Source: Frigoribacterium sp. Leaf263 (GTDB lineage Bacteria > Actinomycetota > Actinomycetes > Actinomycetales > Microbacteriaceae). Taken from it: a stretch of 64,000 bases of DNA. The position numbers and the translations under genes are program-made. Where the stretch lies: contig NZ_LMMO01000003.1 of the NCBI RefSeq assembly GCF_001422285.1, positions 945,135 to 1,009,134 of the forward strand, in the 5' to 3' direction. This document shows positions 26,041-34,464 of the stretch, piece after piece. Position 1 is the stretch's first letter. Every line of letters begins with the position of its first letter. The notes under the pieces are model-generated. The model made no database searches. It had not been told where the DNA came from and worked only from the letters and a program-made list of their open reading frames with translations.

Positions 26041-27555
26041 ATGTACGACCGAGAGAGCGACGCCGCGAACGGCACGAACGGCACGAACGGCGAGACGACG
26101 CCCCCGACGCCCCCCACCGACGGAACGCGTCCCTCCCCGGAGGACGCCGCCCGACTCGGGACTCCCCCCGCCGAGGCCCGCACCCTCCCCCACGTCACCG
26201 GGGCGTCCGACGCGCGCTACGTGAACTCGTCGGCACCGTCGTGGATGAGCGGCGGCGACGGGACGCACCAGTCGTACGACGCGAGCCCGAACGCCGACCG
26301 GACCCGCCCCTCCGGAGCTCCGGGCGTCCCCGAGGCGTTCGCCCGACCGACGCGCCGCCGCCCTCGCCGCTGGATGCTGGTCACCGGCGCCGCCGCCGCG
26401 TTCATCATCGCCGCGAGCGGGACCGGAGGCGCGGCCTACGCCCTCGGGCACACCGTCGGCACGGCGGCGGCCGAGGCGGCGTCGCAGCAGCAGTCGATCC
26501 AGCTGGCGCCCCAGTACACGGGCCCTCAGGGCGGGGCGGGAACGTCGCCGTTCGGAGACGGCCAGGGCACCGGCGACGGACAGGGCGGCACGTCGGGATC
26601 GCAGGGATCGACGGGAACGACCGAGTCGACGGCGACGCCGGCCACCGCGGAGGAGACCGCCGGAGTGGTCACGATCGTCTCCACCCTGAACTACGACGAC
26701 TCGTACAAGTCCGCGGGCACGGGCATGATCCTCGACTCCGACGGGCTCATCCTGACCAACAACCACGTCGTGCAGGGCTCGACCAGCATCGAGGTGACCG
26801 ACGAGTCCACCGGTCGCACCTACACGGCCGACGTCGTCGGCACGGACGCCACCAACGACGTCGCCGTGCTGCAACTGCGCGACGCGTCGGGTCTCGAACC
26901 CGTCTCGTTCGCCGACTCCGCCGACGTCTCGGCCGGCGACGCCGTGCACTCCACCGGGAACGCCGAGGGCACCGGCGATCTCGTCACCGCGGAGGGCAGC
27001 GTCCTCGCCACCGATCAGTCCATCCAGGTGCGCAGCGAGACCGGCACGGGCGGCGAGTCGCTGTCGGGGCTGATCGAGATCCAGTCCGACGTGGTCTCGG
27101 GCGATTCGGGCGGCCCGCTCCGGGACGCGGACGGCGACGTCATCGGCATCGTGACCGCCGCCTCCTCGGGGACGACCCCGATCACCGGGTACGCGATCCC
27201 CGTCGACCAGGCCCTCGACATCGCCAAGCGCATCGTCGCCGGGACCGGCGGCGGCACGATCCGGATCGGACTCCCGGCGTTCCTGGGGGCGCAGATCGCG
27301 GACACGACCACCGGCGGCGGCGTGGCTGGCGTGACGATCGCCGGGACGGTCGAGGGCAGCGCGGCGGCGTCCGCCGGACTCGTCGCGGGAGACACCATCA
27401 CGGCGCTGGACGGTGCACCGGTCGGCGACGCCTCCGCTCTGACGGCCGCGGTGCAGGCCCACGACTCGGGCGACAGCGTCTCGATCGCCTGGACGGACGC
27501 GGCCGGGGCATCGCACACGGCCACCGTCACCCTCGGCGACGGCCCCGCCGCCTGA
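26041..27555 (+). CDS. HtrA/PepD-type membrane-anchored serine protease with PDZ domain
   Basis: Trypsin-like extracytoplasmic protease for protein quality control. The 504-residue protein has a long disordered, Pro/Thr-rich cytoplasmic region, one membrane segment near 111-138 and a Gly/Ser linker. The protease domain has catalytic His242 (NNHV), Asp273 (TNDVAVLQL) and Ser356 (GDSGGPL). One C-terminal PDZ domain follows (VAGVTIAGTVEGSAAASAGL and onward). ATG 26041 follows AGGAGGCACCCC. Divergent from garA. Confidence 0.92.
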   Translation: MYDRESDAANGTNGTNGETTPPTPPTDGTRPSPEDAARLGTPPAEARTLPHVTGASDARYVNSSAPSWMSGGDGTHQSYDASPNADRTRPSGAPGVPEAFARPTRRRPRRWMLVTGAAAAFIIAASGTGGAAYALGHTVGTAAAEAASQQQSIQLAPQYTGPQGGAGTSPFGDGQGTGDGQGGTSGSQGSTGTTESTATPATAEETAGVVTIVSTLNYDDSYKSAGTGMILDSDGLILTNNHVVQGSTSIEVTDESTGRTYTADVVGTDATNDVAVLQLRDASGLEPVSFADSADVSAGDAVHSTGNAEGTGDLVTAEGSVLATDQSIQVRSETGTGGESLSGLIEIQSDVVSGDSGGPLRDADGDVIGIVTAASSGTTPITGYAIPVDQALDIAKRIVAGTGGGTIRIGLPAFLGAQIADTTTGGGVAGVTIAGTVEGSAAASAGLVAGDTITALDGAPVGDASALTAAVQAHDSGDSVSIAWTDAAGASHTATVTLGDGPAA

Positions 27556-27658
27556 TCCCTGCTGCGGACCTCCTCCGCACGCTGACGCGCCCGTCGTCGC
27601 CCACCCGGCGACGGCGGGCGCAGTCGTATGGACGGCCGGACCGGGTGGCCGCGAGGTC

Positions 27659-27718
27659 GGCTCAGTCGCGGGCGCGGCCGGACCACGTCGCGAGCGAGGG
27701 CGGGCTCAGTCGCGGGCG
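27659..27718. repeat. 16-base direct repeat around the stop codon of the NUDIX-NYN gene
   Basis: GGCTCAGTCGCGGGCG occurs at 27659-27674 and again at 27703-27718. The second copy contains the stop codon and last codons of the leftward gene. The remaining intergenic bases 27556-27658 hold only a weak 6-bp hairpin at 27563-27579. Confidence 0.6.
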
Positions 27719-28608
27719 AGGGCTGCCAGGAGTCGCTGCGGCCCCACGACACGAGCCCCGAGGCGCTCGACGCGACCCGCGAGGGCCCGGTCGGCGGTGA
27801 CCACGATGACCCGCGCCTCCGGGGCCGATCCCAGGATGCCGTCGACGCGCTCGACGACCGCCGCGTCGCCGTCGGCGGGCGCACGGACGACGTCGATGCC
27901 GGGGCCCGTGGACTGCGCCGCCGCCGCCTCGCCCTCGAGCACGACGCTGATCGACGGCCACCACGAGGTCGGCGCCCCCGCGGACGGCTCGGCGTCCGTC
28001 GTCTCGTCGAGGACGAGAGACGCGGGCAGGCCCTCCGCCGAGCCCGCCTGCAGATCGCCGAGGAGGCGCGCGGCAGCCCCGGCACGATCACGCCACCAGC
28101 CGTCGGGTCGGGATCCGACGACGTTGGCGGCGTCGACGATCAGGTGGACGCGAGTGTCGAGGTGCGCCGACAGCCCCGACCACGAGGCCGCGAACCCGGG
28201 ATGGAGCGGCAGGGCGTCGACCTCGTCTCGCGGCACCCAGCGGAGCTCGAGGCTCTCGGCGTCGGAGACGATCGCGTCGAAGGGCTCGGTCACCCGCGCC
28301 ACGACGGTGGTGTACGACCAGAAGCCGAGATCGAGCACGGAGGCGAACAGCAGCTGCAGGGCCTCCCCCGGCACGGCGGCCTCCTCGCCGCTCTCGCGGA
28401 GGGCGCCCTCGACGGCTGTCTCGTCGAACTGCCGTGCCCCGCCGGGCAGACCCCAGGTGCCGCCGAAGTGGCTCCACTCGACGCGATGCTGCAGGAGGAC
28501 GCGGTCGTCGGCATCGATGACCAGCAGCCCTGCGGCCCCGGCCCGCCCCCAGAACCTGCGGCCGTCAGGGCTCTCGACCCAGCCGTCGGCGGGTCCGTGG
28601 ATGCTCAC
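27706..28608 (-). CDS. NUDIX hydrolase fused to a NYN/PIN-like domain
   Basis: Probable nucleotide-sugar or nucleotide pyrophosphohydrolase joined to a nuclease-like domain. The 300-residue protein has a complete NUDIX box near residues 55-80 (GGARQFDETAVEGALRESGE then EAAV). From about residue 150 the sequence VHLIVDAANVVGSRPDGWWR and a terminal RVIVVTADRALAGRVERLGA resemble NYN-type RNases, with an Asp at each end of the fold. The GTG at 28608 gives (M)SIHGPADGWVESPDGRRFW. Substrates are not deducible. Confidence 0.8.
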   Translation of the reverse strand: MSIHGPADGWVESPDGRRFWGRAGAAGLLVIDADDRVLLQHRVEWSHFGGTWGLPGGARQFDETAVEGALRESGEEAAVPGEALQLLFASVLDLGFWSYTTVVARVTEPFDAIVSDAESLELRWVPRDEVDALPLHPGFAASWSGLSAHLDTRVHLIVDAANVVGSRPDGWWRDRAGAAARLLGDLQAGSAEGLPASLVLDETTDAEPSAGAPTSWWPSISVVLEGEAAAAQSTGPGIDVVRAPADGDAAVVERVDGILGSAPEARVIVVTADRALAGRVERLGARVVGPQRLLAALARD

Positions 28609-28646
28609 GGGTCGAGCTTGCCACACCCGGGACGACGGGGTCGTCC

Positions 28647-29588
28647 TCAGACGAAGCGCACGGTCTGCTGCAGTCGCTCGCGGATCTCGAAGACGTCGGA
28701 GATGGTCGTTCGATCCGACAGATCGGGCCCGTGACGCAGCACCTGGGGCAGGAGCGAGCGCCGCAGGACGTGGGTCGCACCCCGGCGACCCCGACCGGCC
28801 GGCTCGAGCGCCGCGGCGAAGTCGTCGTCGGGCACGACGATGAGCTGGTGCGTGAACGACACCCGGGTGTCGCGCCGGACGGCGCGCGCCTGACGGGTCA
28901 GATCGCGGACGGGACTCTCGTGCTCGGGGATGCCGGCGCCCGTCAGCTCGCCTCGGGTCAGGGCGACCTCGCCGCCCCAGTCGGACGACTGGATGGCGAA
29001 GAGCCCGGCGGGGCCCAGCACGATGTGATCGAGCTTGCCCTCGACCCCCGCGTCGACGTCGCTCCAGATCGTGAAGGCGATGCCGAGATCCGTCACGGTC
29101 GCCACCGTGGCCTCCTCGGCGAGGGCGTCGGCCAGGACGTGCCGGATCTCGGGAGGCGCGGTGCGGACCAGTCTCTCGTCGTACGGATCGTCGAGGGGGA
29201 CGCCACGACCGACCCACTCGCGCATGAGCTCGAGATAGCGCTCCCGGTTCGCGCCGCCGGGGTGCCCGTGCACGCGGGCGCGCGGCTTCGAGTCGGTGCG
29301 CGGCGCCTCCCGGGCCGGCGGTGCCCAGGTCGGGGCCGCCGAGGACGCGGACGTGCGCGCGGAGTCGGCGGACGTCGGCCGACGGCGATCGTAGGAGGCC
29401 CGCGCCTCGGGAGTGCCGATCTGCTCCCACGCGAGCTGCAGCGCCCGGAACGCCGAGGCCGTGCCGCCGAGGTCGGGGTGGGTCTCGCGGGCCAGACGAC
29501 GGTACGCGCGGCGCAGGTCGTCGTCCGATGCGGACGAGGGGACGCCGAGGACCTCGTACGGGGTCGAGGAGGCGGGGCTGGGCGTCAC
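28647..29588 (-). CDS. J-domain protein with a C-terminal NERD-like domain
   Basis: The 313-residue protein begins with a J domain (about 10-70: YEVLGVPSSASDDDLRRAYR through RETHPDLGG) including the HPD triad needed to stimulate Hsp70. After a disordered linker, residues 130-290 contain KLDHIVLGPAGLFAIQSSDW. This is the pattern of the nuclease-related NERD domain (DHVVVGPxGVFvIexK-like) with the usual lysine replaced by Ser-Ser. A DnaK-linked nuclease or nucleic-acid-binding role is conceivable but unproven. GTG start; 38 bases upstream of the NUDIX-NYN gene. Confidence 0.75.
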   Translation of the reverse strand: MTPSPASSTPYEVLGVPSSASDDDLRRAYRRLARETHPDLGGTASAFRALQLAWEQIGTPEARASYDRRRPTSADSARTSASSAAPTWAPPAREAPRTDSKPRARVHGHPGGANRERYLELMREWVGRGVPLDDPYDERLVRTAPPEIRHVLADALAEEATVATVTDLGIAFTIWSDVDAGVEGKLDHIVLGPAGLFAIQSSDWGGEVALTRGELTGAGIPEHESPVRDLTRQARAVRRDTRVSFTHQLIVVPDDDFAAALEPAGRGRRGATHVLRRSLLPQVLRHGPDLSDRTTISDVFEIRERLQQTVRFV

Positions 29589-29633
29589 GACGACGAGGAT
29601 ACCGGCGGCGGGCTGAGTGTCGGGAGGGTGGCG

Positions 29634-30044
29634 TCAGCGCATGGCGGGCTTCGCCGAACGAGCCGCTCGAGCGACCCGCCAGGCGCGCCACCGCAGGTGG
29701 AGCCGGCGGGCGAGCCGCCGCATGGCCAGCGTGATGCGGTGCGCCAGGGGGAACTCCGTGCCGAGGACGGCGACGCCGACGAAGACGATGAGCCAGCCCG
29801 GACCCGGCAGCGGGACGAGGATGAGGCCCAGACCGACGACGAGGAGACCGACGACGGCCACGCCGAGCTTGTAGATCCAGCGCAGCCTCGGGAACGCGTC
29901 GAGACGGGCGCGCTGCCGACGGTACGAGGCCCGGAACCGCCTACCTCGAACGCGCTCGTCTCGGGCACGGCCGTCGGAGGCGAGGGGGGTCGTCGGGACG
30001 ATCGGCGCCGGGTCGCCGGATGCGCCCGGCGCGGTGGAGGTCAT
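29634..30044 (-). CDS. TIGR02611-type membrane protein (PGPGW motif)
   Basis: Small membrane protein of unknown function. The 136-residue translation has a basic N-terminus and two hydrophobic segments around LGVAVVGLLVVGLGLILVPL and WLIVFVGVAVLGTEF, joined by the family PLPGPGW motif. A second very basic tail follows. The ATG is at 30044. Divergent from the aldo/keto reductase gene at 30144. Confidence 0.8.
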   Translation of the reverse strand: MTSTAPGASGDPAPIVPTTPLASDGRARDERVRGRRFRASYRRQRARLDAFPRLRWIYKLGVAVVGLLVVGLGLILVPLPGPGWLIVFVGVAVLGTEFPLAHRITLAMRRLARRLHLRWRAWRVARAARSAKPAMR

Positions 30045-30067
30045 GCCAGGACACTAGAGGCCGCCCC

Positions 30068-30094
30068 TGGCAGGCACCGCCGTGGTGACTGCCA
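30068..30094. promoter_or_regulatory. Inverted repeat in a divergent intergenic region
   Basis: TGGCAG and CTGCCA flank an inner CACC-N5-GGTG pair, with a single unpaired base on each side. Because the flanking genes diverge, an operator is more likely than a terminator. Confidence 0.4.
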
Positions 30095-30113
30095 AGCGTC
30101 TGAGTGCCGGGCC

Positions 30114-30124
30114 GAGGAGGCGCG
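30114..30124. repeat. Dispersed repeat copy upstream of the first aldo/keto reductase
   Basis: Exact core in the form CCGAGGAGGCGCGG, starting 30 bases before the ATG at 30144. No separate ribosome site is evident for that gene, and GGGAGG sits 19 bases before its ATG. Confidence 0.7.
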
Positions 30125-30143
30125 GGAGGCGTAGTCAGGACCG

Positions 30144-31115
30144 ATGGACTACACACATCTCGGCCGGACGGGGCTGTCCGTCTCGCGGGCCGTCCTCGGC
30201 ACGATGAACTTCGGGCCGCAGACCACCGAACCCGACTCGCACGCGATCATGGACCGGGCCCACGAGCTCGGCGTCAACTTCTTCGACACCGCCGACGTCT
30301 ACGGCTGGGAGAAGGGCGAAGGCGTCACGGAGCGGATCATCGGCCGGTGGTTCGCGCAGGGCGGCGGTCGACGCGACAAGACCGTGCTGGCGACCAAGTT
30401 GTACGGCGACATGGGCGATTGGCCCAACGAGGGGCGGCTCAGCGCGCTGCACATCCGACGCGCGCTGGACGCGAGCCTGTCGCGTCTGCAGACCGACCAC
30501 ATCGATCTGTACCAGTTCCACCACGTGGATCGGGAGACGCCCTGGGACGAGATCTGGCAGGCCATGGAGGTCGCGGTCCAACAGGGGAAGGTGCTGTACA
30601 CCGGCAGCAGCAACTTCGCCGGCTGGCACATCGCCCAGGCGCAGGAGGCCGCCCGCAGCCGTCACTTCACCGGTCTCGCCAGCGAGCAGTCGATCTACAA
30701 CCTCATCGTGCGGGACGTCGAGCGGGAGACACTGCCGGCCGCCCGTCACTACGGACTCGGCATGATCCCGTGGTCGCCGCTGAACGGCGGACTGCTCGGC
30801 GGAGTGATCGAGAAGACCGAGGAGGGGTCGCGCCGACTCGAGGGTCGGAGCGCGGACTACGTGGCCGAGCACCGCGACCAGCTCGTGGCCTACGAGGACC
30901 TCGCTCGAGAGCTCGGGCACGCCCCCGGCGAGATCGCTCTCGCGTGGCTGCTGCACCAGCCGGGCGTCACCGGCCCGATCACCGGTCCGCGGACCATGAC
31001 GCAGCTGGAGTCGGCCGTCGCGGCGGTCGACGTGAGGCTGGACGAGGCCGCGCTGACGCGGCTGGACGAGATCTTCCCCGGGCACCGCACGGCGCCCGAG
31101 GACTACGCGTGGTGA
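30144..31115 (+). CDS. Aldo/keto reductase
   Basis: NAD(P)H-dependent oxidoreductase acting on carbonyls. The 323-residue TIM-barrel protein starts MDYTHLGRTGLSVSRAVLGT. The tetrad is visible as Asp in NFFDTADVYG, Tyr in DVYGWEKGE, Lys in VLATKLYG and His in YQFHHVD. The C-terminal cofactor motif GPRTMTQLESAV is present. It is similar to plant-type voltage-channel-beta/oxidoreductase AKRs. The second AKR gene starts 13 bases after it, so they probably form an operon. Confidence 0.9.
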   Translation: MDYTHLGRTGLSVSRAVLGTMNFGPQTTEPDSHAIMDRAHELGVNFFDTADVYGWEKGEGVTERIIGRWFAQGGGRRDKTVLATKLYGDMGDWPNEGRLSALHIRRALDASLSRLQTDHIDLYQFHHVDRETPWDEIWQAMEVAVQQGKVLYTGSSNFAGWHIAQAQEAARSRHFTGLASEQSIYNLIVRDVERETLPAARHYGLGMIPWSPLNGGLLGGVIEKTEEGSRRLEGRSADYVAEHRDQLVAYEDLARELGHAPGEIALAWLLHQPGVTGPITGPRTMTQLESAVAAVDVRLDEAALTRLDEIFPGHRTAPEDYAW

Positions 31116-31128
31116 GAAGGAGAACCCC

Positions 31129-31992
31129 ATGAGAACCAGAACCATCGGAGACGTCACGGTCAGCGCGATCGGCCTCGGGGCGATGCCCCTGTCGATCGAG
31201 GGTCGACCCGACGAGCGTCAGGCCGTATCGACCATCCACGCCGCCCTCGAGCAGGGGATCACCCTGATCGACACGGCGGACGCCTATCACCAGGCGGGTG
31301 CCGACGAGGTCGGGCACAACGAGGAGCTCATCGCCCGGGCTCTGGCGAGCTTCCACGCCGACACGTCGGAGGTGCTCGTCGCGACGAAGGGCGGGCACCT
31401 GCGCCCGACCGCCGGCGCCTGGACCCAGAACGGCGACCCGGCCTACCTCAAGGAGGCCGCAAGGGCCTCGGCCAAGCGCCTGGGCGTCGACGCGATCGGG
31501 CTGTACCAGTTCCACCGCCCTGACCCCGCCGTGCCCTACGCCGACAGCATCGGCGCACTCGCCGAGCTGCTCGACGAGGGCGTCATCCGGATGGCGGGCA
31601 TCTCGAACGCCACCGTGGATCAGATCCGCGAGGCGAACACCGTCCTCGACGACCGTCTCGTCTCGGTGCAGAACCAGTACTCCCCCGCGTTCCGCTCGAG
31701 CGAGGAGGAGCTGGTGCTGTGCGACGAGCTCGGCATCGCGTTCCTGCCGTGGAGCCCGCTCGGCGGCATCACCGACGCGGCGGAGCTCGGATCCAAGCAC
31801 GCCGTCTTCGCCGAGATCGCGAACGCCCGCCGGGTGACGCCGCAGGTGCTCACCCTCGCCTGGGAGCTCGCGAAGTCGGAGCTCGTCATCCCCATCCCCG
31901 GTGCCCGGCGCCCTCAGACGATCATGAACTCCGCCACCGCGCCCACCATCAAGCTCTCGGCCGACGAGATCCAGCGTCTCGACGCCGCCTGA
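31129..31992 (+). CDS. Aldo/keto reductase (second of tandem pair)
   Basis: The 287-residue protein begins MRTRTIGDVTVSAIGLGAMP. It has the Asp and Tyr of the tetrad in LIDTADAYHQAG, Lys in VATKGGHLR and His in YQFHRPDP. The ending IPIPGARRPQTIMNSATAP is the cofactor-binding motif. AAGGAG precedes the ATG. It is only distantly like its neighbour, so this is not a recent duplication. Confidence 0.9.
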   Translation: MRTRTIGDVTVSAIGLGAMPLSIEGRPDERQAVSTIHAALEQGITLIDTADAYHQAGADEVGHNEELIARALASFHADTSEVLVATKGGHLRPTAGAWTQNGDPAYLKEAARASAKRLGVDAIGLYQFHRPDPAVPYADSIGALAELLDEGVIRMAGISNATVDQIREANTVLDDRLVSVQNQYSPAFRSSEEELVLCDELGIAFLPWSPLGGITDAAELGSKHAVFAEIANARRVTPQVLTLAWELAKSELVIPIPGARRPQTIMNSATAPTIKLSADEIQRLDAA

Positions 31993-31995
31993 CCT

Positions 31996-32051
31996 CCCGG
32001 CCGGTCGACGACCCGTCGGCGACCGGCCGGGTGGCCTCGGAACTCCGAGGC
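31996..32051 (+). terminator. Two tandem hairpins after the AKR pair
   Basis: The first has a perfect 12-bp stem (CCCGGCCGGTCG, 31996-32007 with 32020-32031). The second is GCCTCGG-AACT-CCGAGGC (32034-32051). Both lie between the AKR stop and the PEBP gene. Confidence 0.65.
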
Positions 32052-32088
32052 ACCCCCGATCGATCCACCGCACGCTCAGAGGAGAACC

Positions 32089-32640
32089 ATGCCCGAATCG
32101 CACTTCGACCGCCCCTACGACATCATCGCCGAGGTGCCGTCGTTCGAGCTGACCAGCACCGACGTCGAGGACGGCACCGAGCTCGGCCGCGGCCAGGTCA
32201 GCGGACTCATGGGCCCCGGCGGCGACGACGCCAGCCCGCAGCTGAGCTGGAGCGGCGCCCCCGAGGGGACCAGGAGCTACGCCGTCACCGTGTACGACCC
32301 GTACGCCCCGACCGGCTCCGGCTTCTGGCACTGGGCGGTCGTGGACCTGCCCGCGAGCACCACCTCGCTCGCGACGGGGGCGGGTGACGACGAGGGCTCG
32401 GGCCTGCCCGAGGGCGCCTTCCAGCTGAAGAACGACGGAGGGATGGCCCGGTTCGTCGGAGCCGCCCCGCCCGAGGGACACGGCCCGCACACCTACTTCG
32501 TCGCGGTGCACGCCCTCGACGTCGACACGCTCGGGATCGACGCCTCGGCGAGCCCCGCCTACCTGGGTTTCAACCTCCACTTCCACACCATCGCCCGGGC
32601 CGTCATCCGAGCGACGTTCGAGGTGCCCGCGGCGTCGTGA
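32089..32640 (+). CDS. YbhB/YbcL-type phosphatidylethanolamine-binding (PEBP) protein
   Basis: Small Raf-kinase-inhibitor-like protein of unknown ligand. The 183-residue sequence has the PEBP landmarks [20 protein letters not shown] followed by [20 protein letters not shown], then [19 protein letters not shown]. No signal peptide. GAGGAG lies just before the ATG. Its last 38 bases overlap the convergent gene at 32603. Confidence 0.9.
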   Translation: MPESHFDRPYDIIAEVPSFELTSTDVEDGTELGRGQVSGLMGPGGDDASPQLSWSGAPEGTRSYAVTVYDPYAPTGSGFWHWAVVDLPASTTSLATGAGDDEGSGLPEGAFQLKNDGGMARFVGAAPPEGHGPHTYFVAVHALDVDTLGIDASASPAYLGFNLHFHTIARAVIRATFEVPAAS

Positions 32641-33097
32641 TCCGAACGGCGCCGTCGACGAGGGCGACGTAGCCCGAGGGGGTGCGGTACCAGACGGCGC
32701 GGAGGGCCAGTGGCCCTCCCGCCATCCGGTCGATCAGGCCGTCAGCCCAGACGCCGACGGCGACCCGGTCGGGCACGTCGTCGTCCACCGTCTGCCAGAC
32801 CAACGCGACCTGCCGGGCCCGCACCCGCAGACCCTGGTGACGCAGCATGTCGACGAACTGGTCCAGCTCGGCCTCCCGAGGGAGCCGCGGGGCGTTGTGC
32901 AGCCGGCCTGCCGGAGAGAGCTGCGAGCCCTCAGCGTCGAGGAAGACGACGTGGACGACCTCGCGGTCGCAGGGCTCGTCGCAGAGAGCGTCGGCGTAGG
33001 CCGCGGCGGTGTCGGCCTCGGCGTCCGGTGCGAGGTCCGGGAGGCGCAGAAACCGCGGTTCGGGATCGAGCGGAACCCCCGGGCCGGTGAAGCGCAC
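32603..33097 (-). CDS. Unknown protein, paralog of the next gene (CxxxC motif)
   Basis: I do not recognise the family. The 164-residue translation has a central block [20 protein letters not shown] and later [12 protein letters not shown]. Both blocks recur in the adjacent gene at 33101-33520, so the two are ancient tandem paralogs. The C-D-E-P-C spacing could bind metal or form a disulphide. The GTG at 33097 is three bases from the upstream stop, an operon arrangement. No membrane segment or signal peptide is seen. Confidence 0.65.
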   Translation of the reverse strand: MRFTGPGVPLDPEPRFLRLPDLAPDAEADTAAAYADALCDEPCDREVVHVVFLDAEGSQLSPAGRLHNAPRLPREAELDQFVDMLRHQGLRVRARQVALVWQTVDDDVPDRVAVGVWADGLIDRMAGGPLALRAVWYRTPSGYVALVDGAVRITTPRAPRTSLG

Positions 33098-33100
33098 GCC

Positions 33101-33520
33101 TCAGCCCGCCAGGACGAGTCGGGCGACGTCGGAGGGCGTCCGTCTCATCGGCGGATGGACGATCAGGCCGCCCGGACGCAGACGCGACAGGAGCGCCTTG
33201 GCCCAGCGCTGATCGTCGAACGACGCCGACAGGGACTCGTCGTCGTTCTGCCACACCAGCAGGATGGACGACGCCTCGATCCACCCCGCGACCTCGACGA
33301 TCCGCGTGGCGTAGAGCTCCGCATCGGCCAGGGTCGGCTCGACCGGACATCCGCTCACGGCGATCGGGGGCGCCAGGGGCACGCCGTACTCGTCGAGGAA
33401 CATCCAGAGGAGGGCGCGCTCGTCGCAGGGGTCGAGACAGAAGTCGTCGACGAAGCGCTCCAGCTCGTCGTCGGTCGGTCGGTGGGCCAGGGCGGGCGGA
33501 TAGGTCTCGAGTGCTGTCAT
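33101..33520 (-). CDS. Unknown protein, first of the tandem paralog pair (CxxxC motif)
   Basis: The 139-residue protein contains DFCLDPCDERALLWMFLDEY and SILLVWQNDDESLSASFDD, aligned with the downstream gene's [20 protein letters not shown] and [12 protein letters not shown]. It is a soluble, acidic protein. The ATG at 33520 gives MTALETYPPALAHRPTDDEL. No function can be stated. Confidence 0.65.
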   Translation of the reverse strand: MTALETYPPALAHRPTDDELERFVDDFCLDPCDERALLWMFLDEYGVPLAPPIAVSGCPVEPTLADAELYATRIVEVAGWIEASSILLVWQNDDESLSASFDDQRWAKALLSRLRPGGLIVHPPMRRTPSDVARLVLAG

Positions 33521-33660
33521 GGGAACGAGGATGCCGAGGGCCCTCCGGCGGCCGTCGGCTCAGGCCAGGTCGCTGGGGAGAGCGCCGACGTCGACCTCCA
33601 CGGTGAGGGGAGGACACGGGACCGCCTGTGGACGGTCGTGACGGGTCGACCGGCCGCACC

Positions 33661-33671
33661 CGCGCCTCCTC
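33661..33671. repeat. Dispersed repeat copy upstream of the EI24 gene
   Basis: Exact core within CCCGCGCCTCCTCGG. It ends eight bases before the -10 element TACGCT of the EI24 gene, so it overlaps the promoter region. Confidence 0.7.
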
Positions 33672-33678
33672 GGATCGA

Positions 33679-33693
33679 TACGCTCTCGGTGTG
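33679..33693 (+). promoter_or_regulatory. Leaderless-type promoter of the EI24 gene
   Basis: TACGCT (33679-33684) ends six bases before the GTG at 33691. Confidence 0.45.
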
Positions 33694-34464
33694 GATGCGG
33701 TCAGGGAGTTCTTCGCGGGGGTGGCCCTGCTCGGTCGCGGCCTGCGGCTGTGGGGGACCTCGCCGCGGCTGATGCTGCTGGGCGCCGTGCCCGCTCTCGT
33801 CGTGGGGGCGGTCTTCGTCGGCCTGATCATCGCCGTCGGCCTCACCGCCGACGACATCGCGGTCGCCGTCACCCCGTTCGCCGCGGACTGGTCGGACCTC
33901 TCGCGGTCGGCGGTCCGTCTCGCCGCGGGTCTCGCGGTCGTCGCCCTCGCGGTGCTGCTGGCCGTCGTGACGTTCACCGCGGTGACGCTGCTGGTCGGCG
34001 ATCCGTTCTACGAGCGCATCTGGCGCCGCGTCGAGGAGCGCGAGGGCGACGCGCCGGCCGAGATCGAGCGCGGCGTCTGGGCCGGGATCGCCCGGAGCGC
34101 CGGCGACTCGCTGCGCCTGCTCGTCGCGACCGCCGGTGTCGGGATCCTCCTCTTCGTCGGCGGATTCGTCCCCCTGCTCGGCCAGACGCTCATCCCCGTC
34201 GTGGGCGCGCTCGTCGGCGGCTGGTTCCTGGCCGTCGAGCTGACGGCCTACGCCTTCGACGCGCGCGGACGCACTCTCCGCGACCGGCGCCGCCTGCTCG
34301 CGACCCGACGAGCCCGGACCCTCGGGCTCGGAACGGCCACGTACCTCCTGTTCTTCGTGCCCCTGGGCGCCGTGGCGGTCATGCCGGCCGCCGTCGCCGC
34401 GGCCACGCTGCTCAGCCGCGACGTGCTCTCGGAGGGAGCCCGCGACTACCATCGCCCGGCATGA
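33691..34464 (+). CDS. EI24/CysZ-like membrane protein
   Basis: The 257-residue protein has about five hydrophobic segments and the EI24-domain features: FFAGVALLGRGLRLWGTSPR at the N-terminus, VTLLVGDPFYERIWRRVEER in the middle and VPLLGQTLIPVVGALVGGWF later. Members include sulphate transporter CysZ, but no cysteine gene is nearby, so substrate is open. The GTG at 33691 is supported by the adjacent -10. The stop overlaps the next ATG as ATGA. Confidence 0.82.
   Translation: MDAVREFFAGVALLGRGLRLWGTSPRLMLLGAVPALVVGAVFVGLIIAVGLTADDIAVAVTPFAADWSDLSRSAVRLAAGLAVVALAVLLAVVTFTAVTLLVGDPFYERIWRRVEEREGDAPAEIERGVWAGIARSAGDSLRLLVATAGVGILLFVGGFVPLLGQTLIPVVGALVGGWFLAVELTAYAFDARGRTLRDRRRLLATRRARTLGLGTATYLLFFVPLGAVAVMPAAVAAATLLSRDVLSEGARDYHRPA

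Noticed and set aside
30068-30094. Inverted repeat as a transcription terminator
   Set aside because: It lies between divergent genes, where no transcript should end, so an operator is more plausible.
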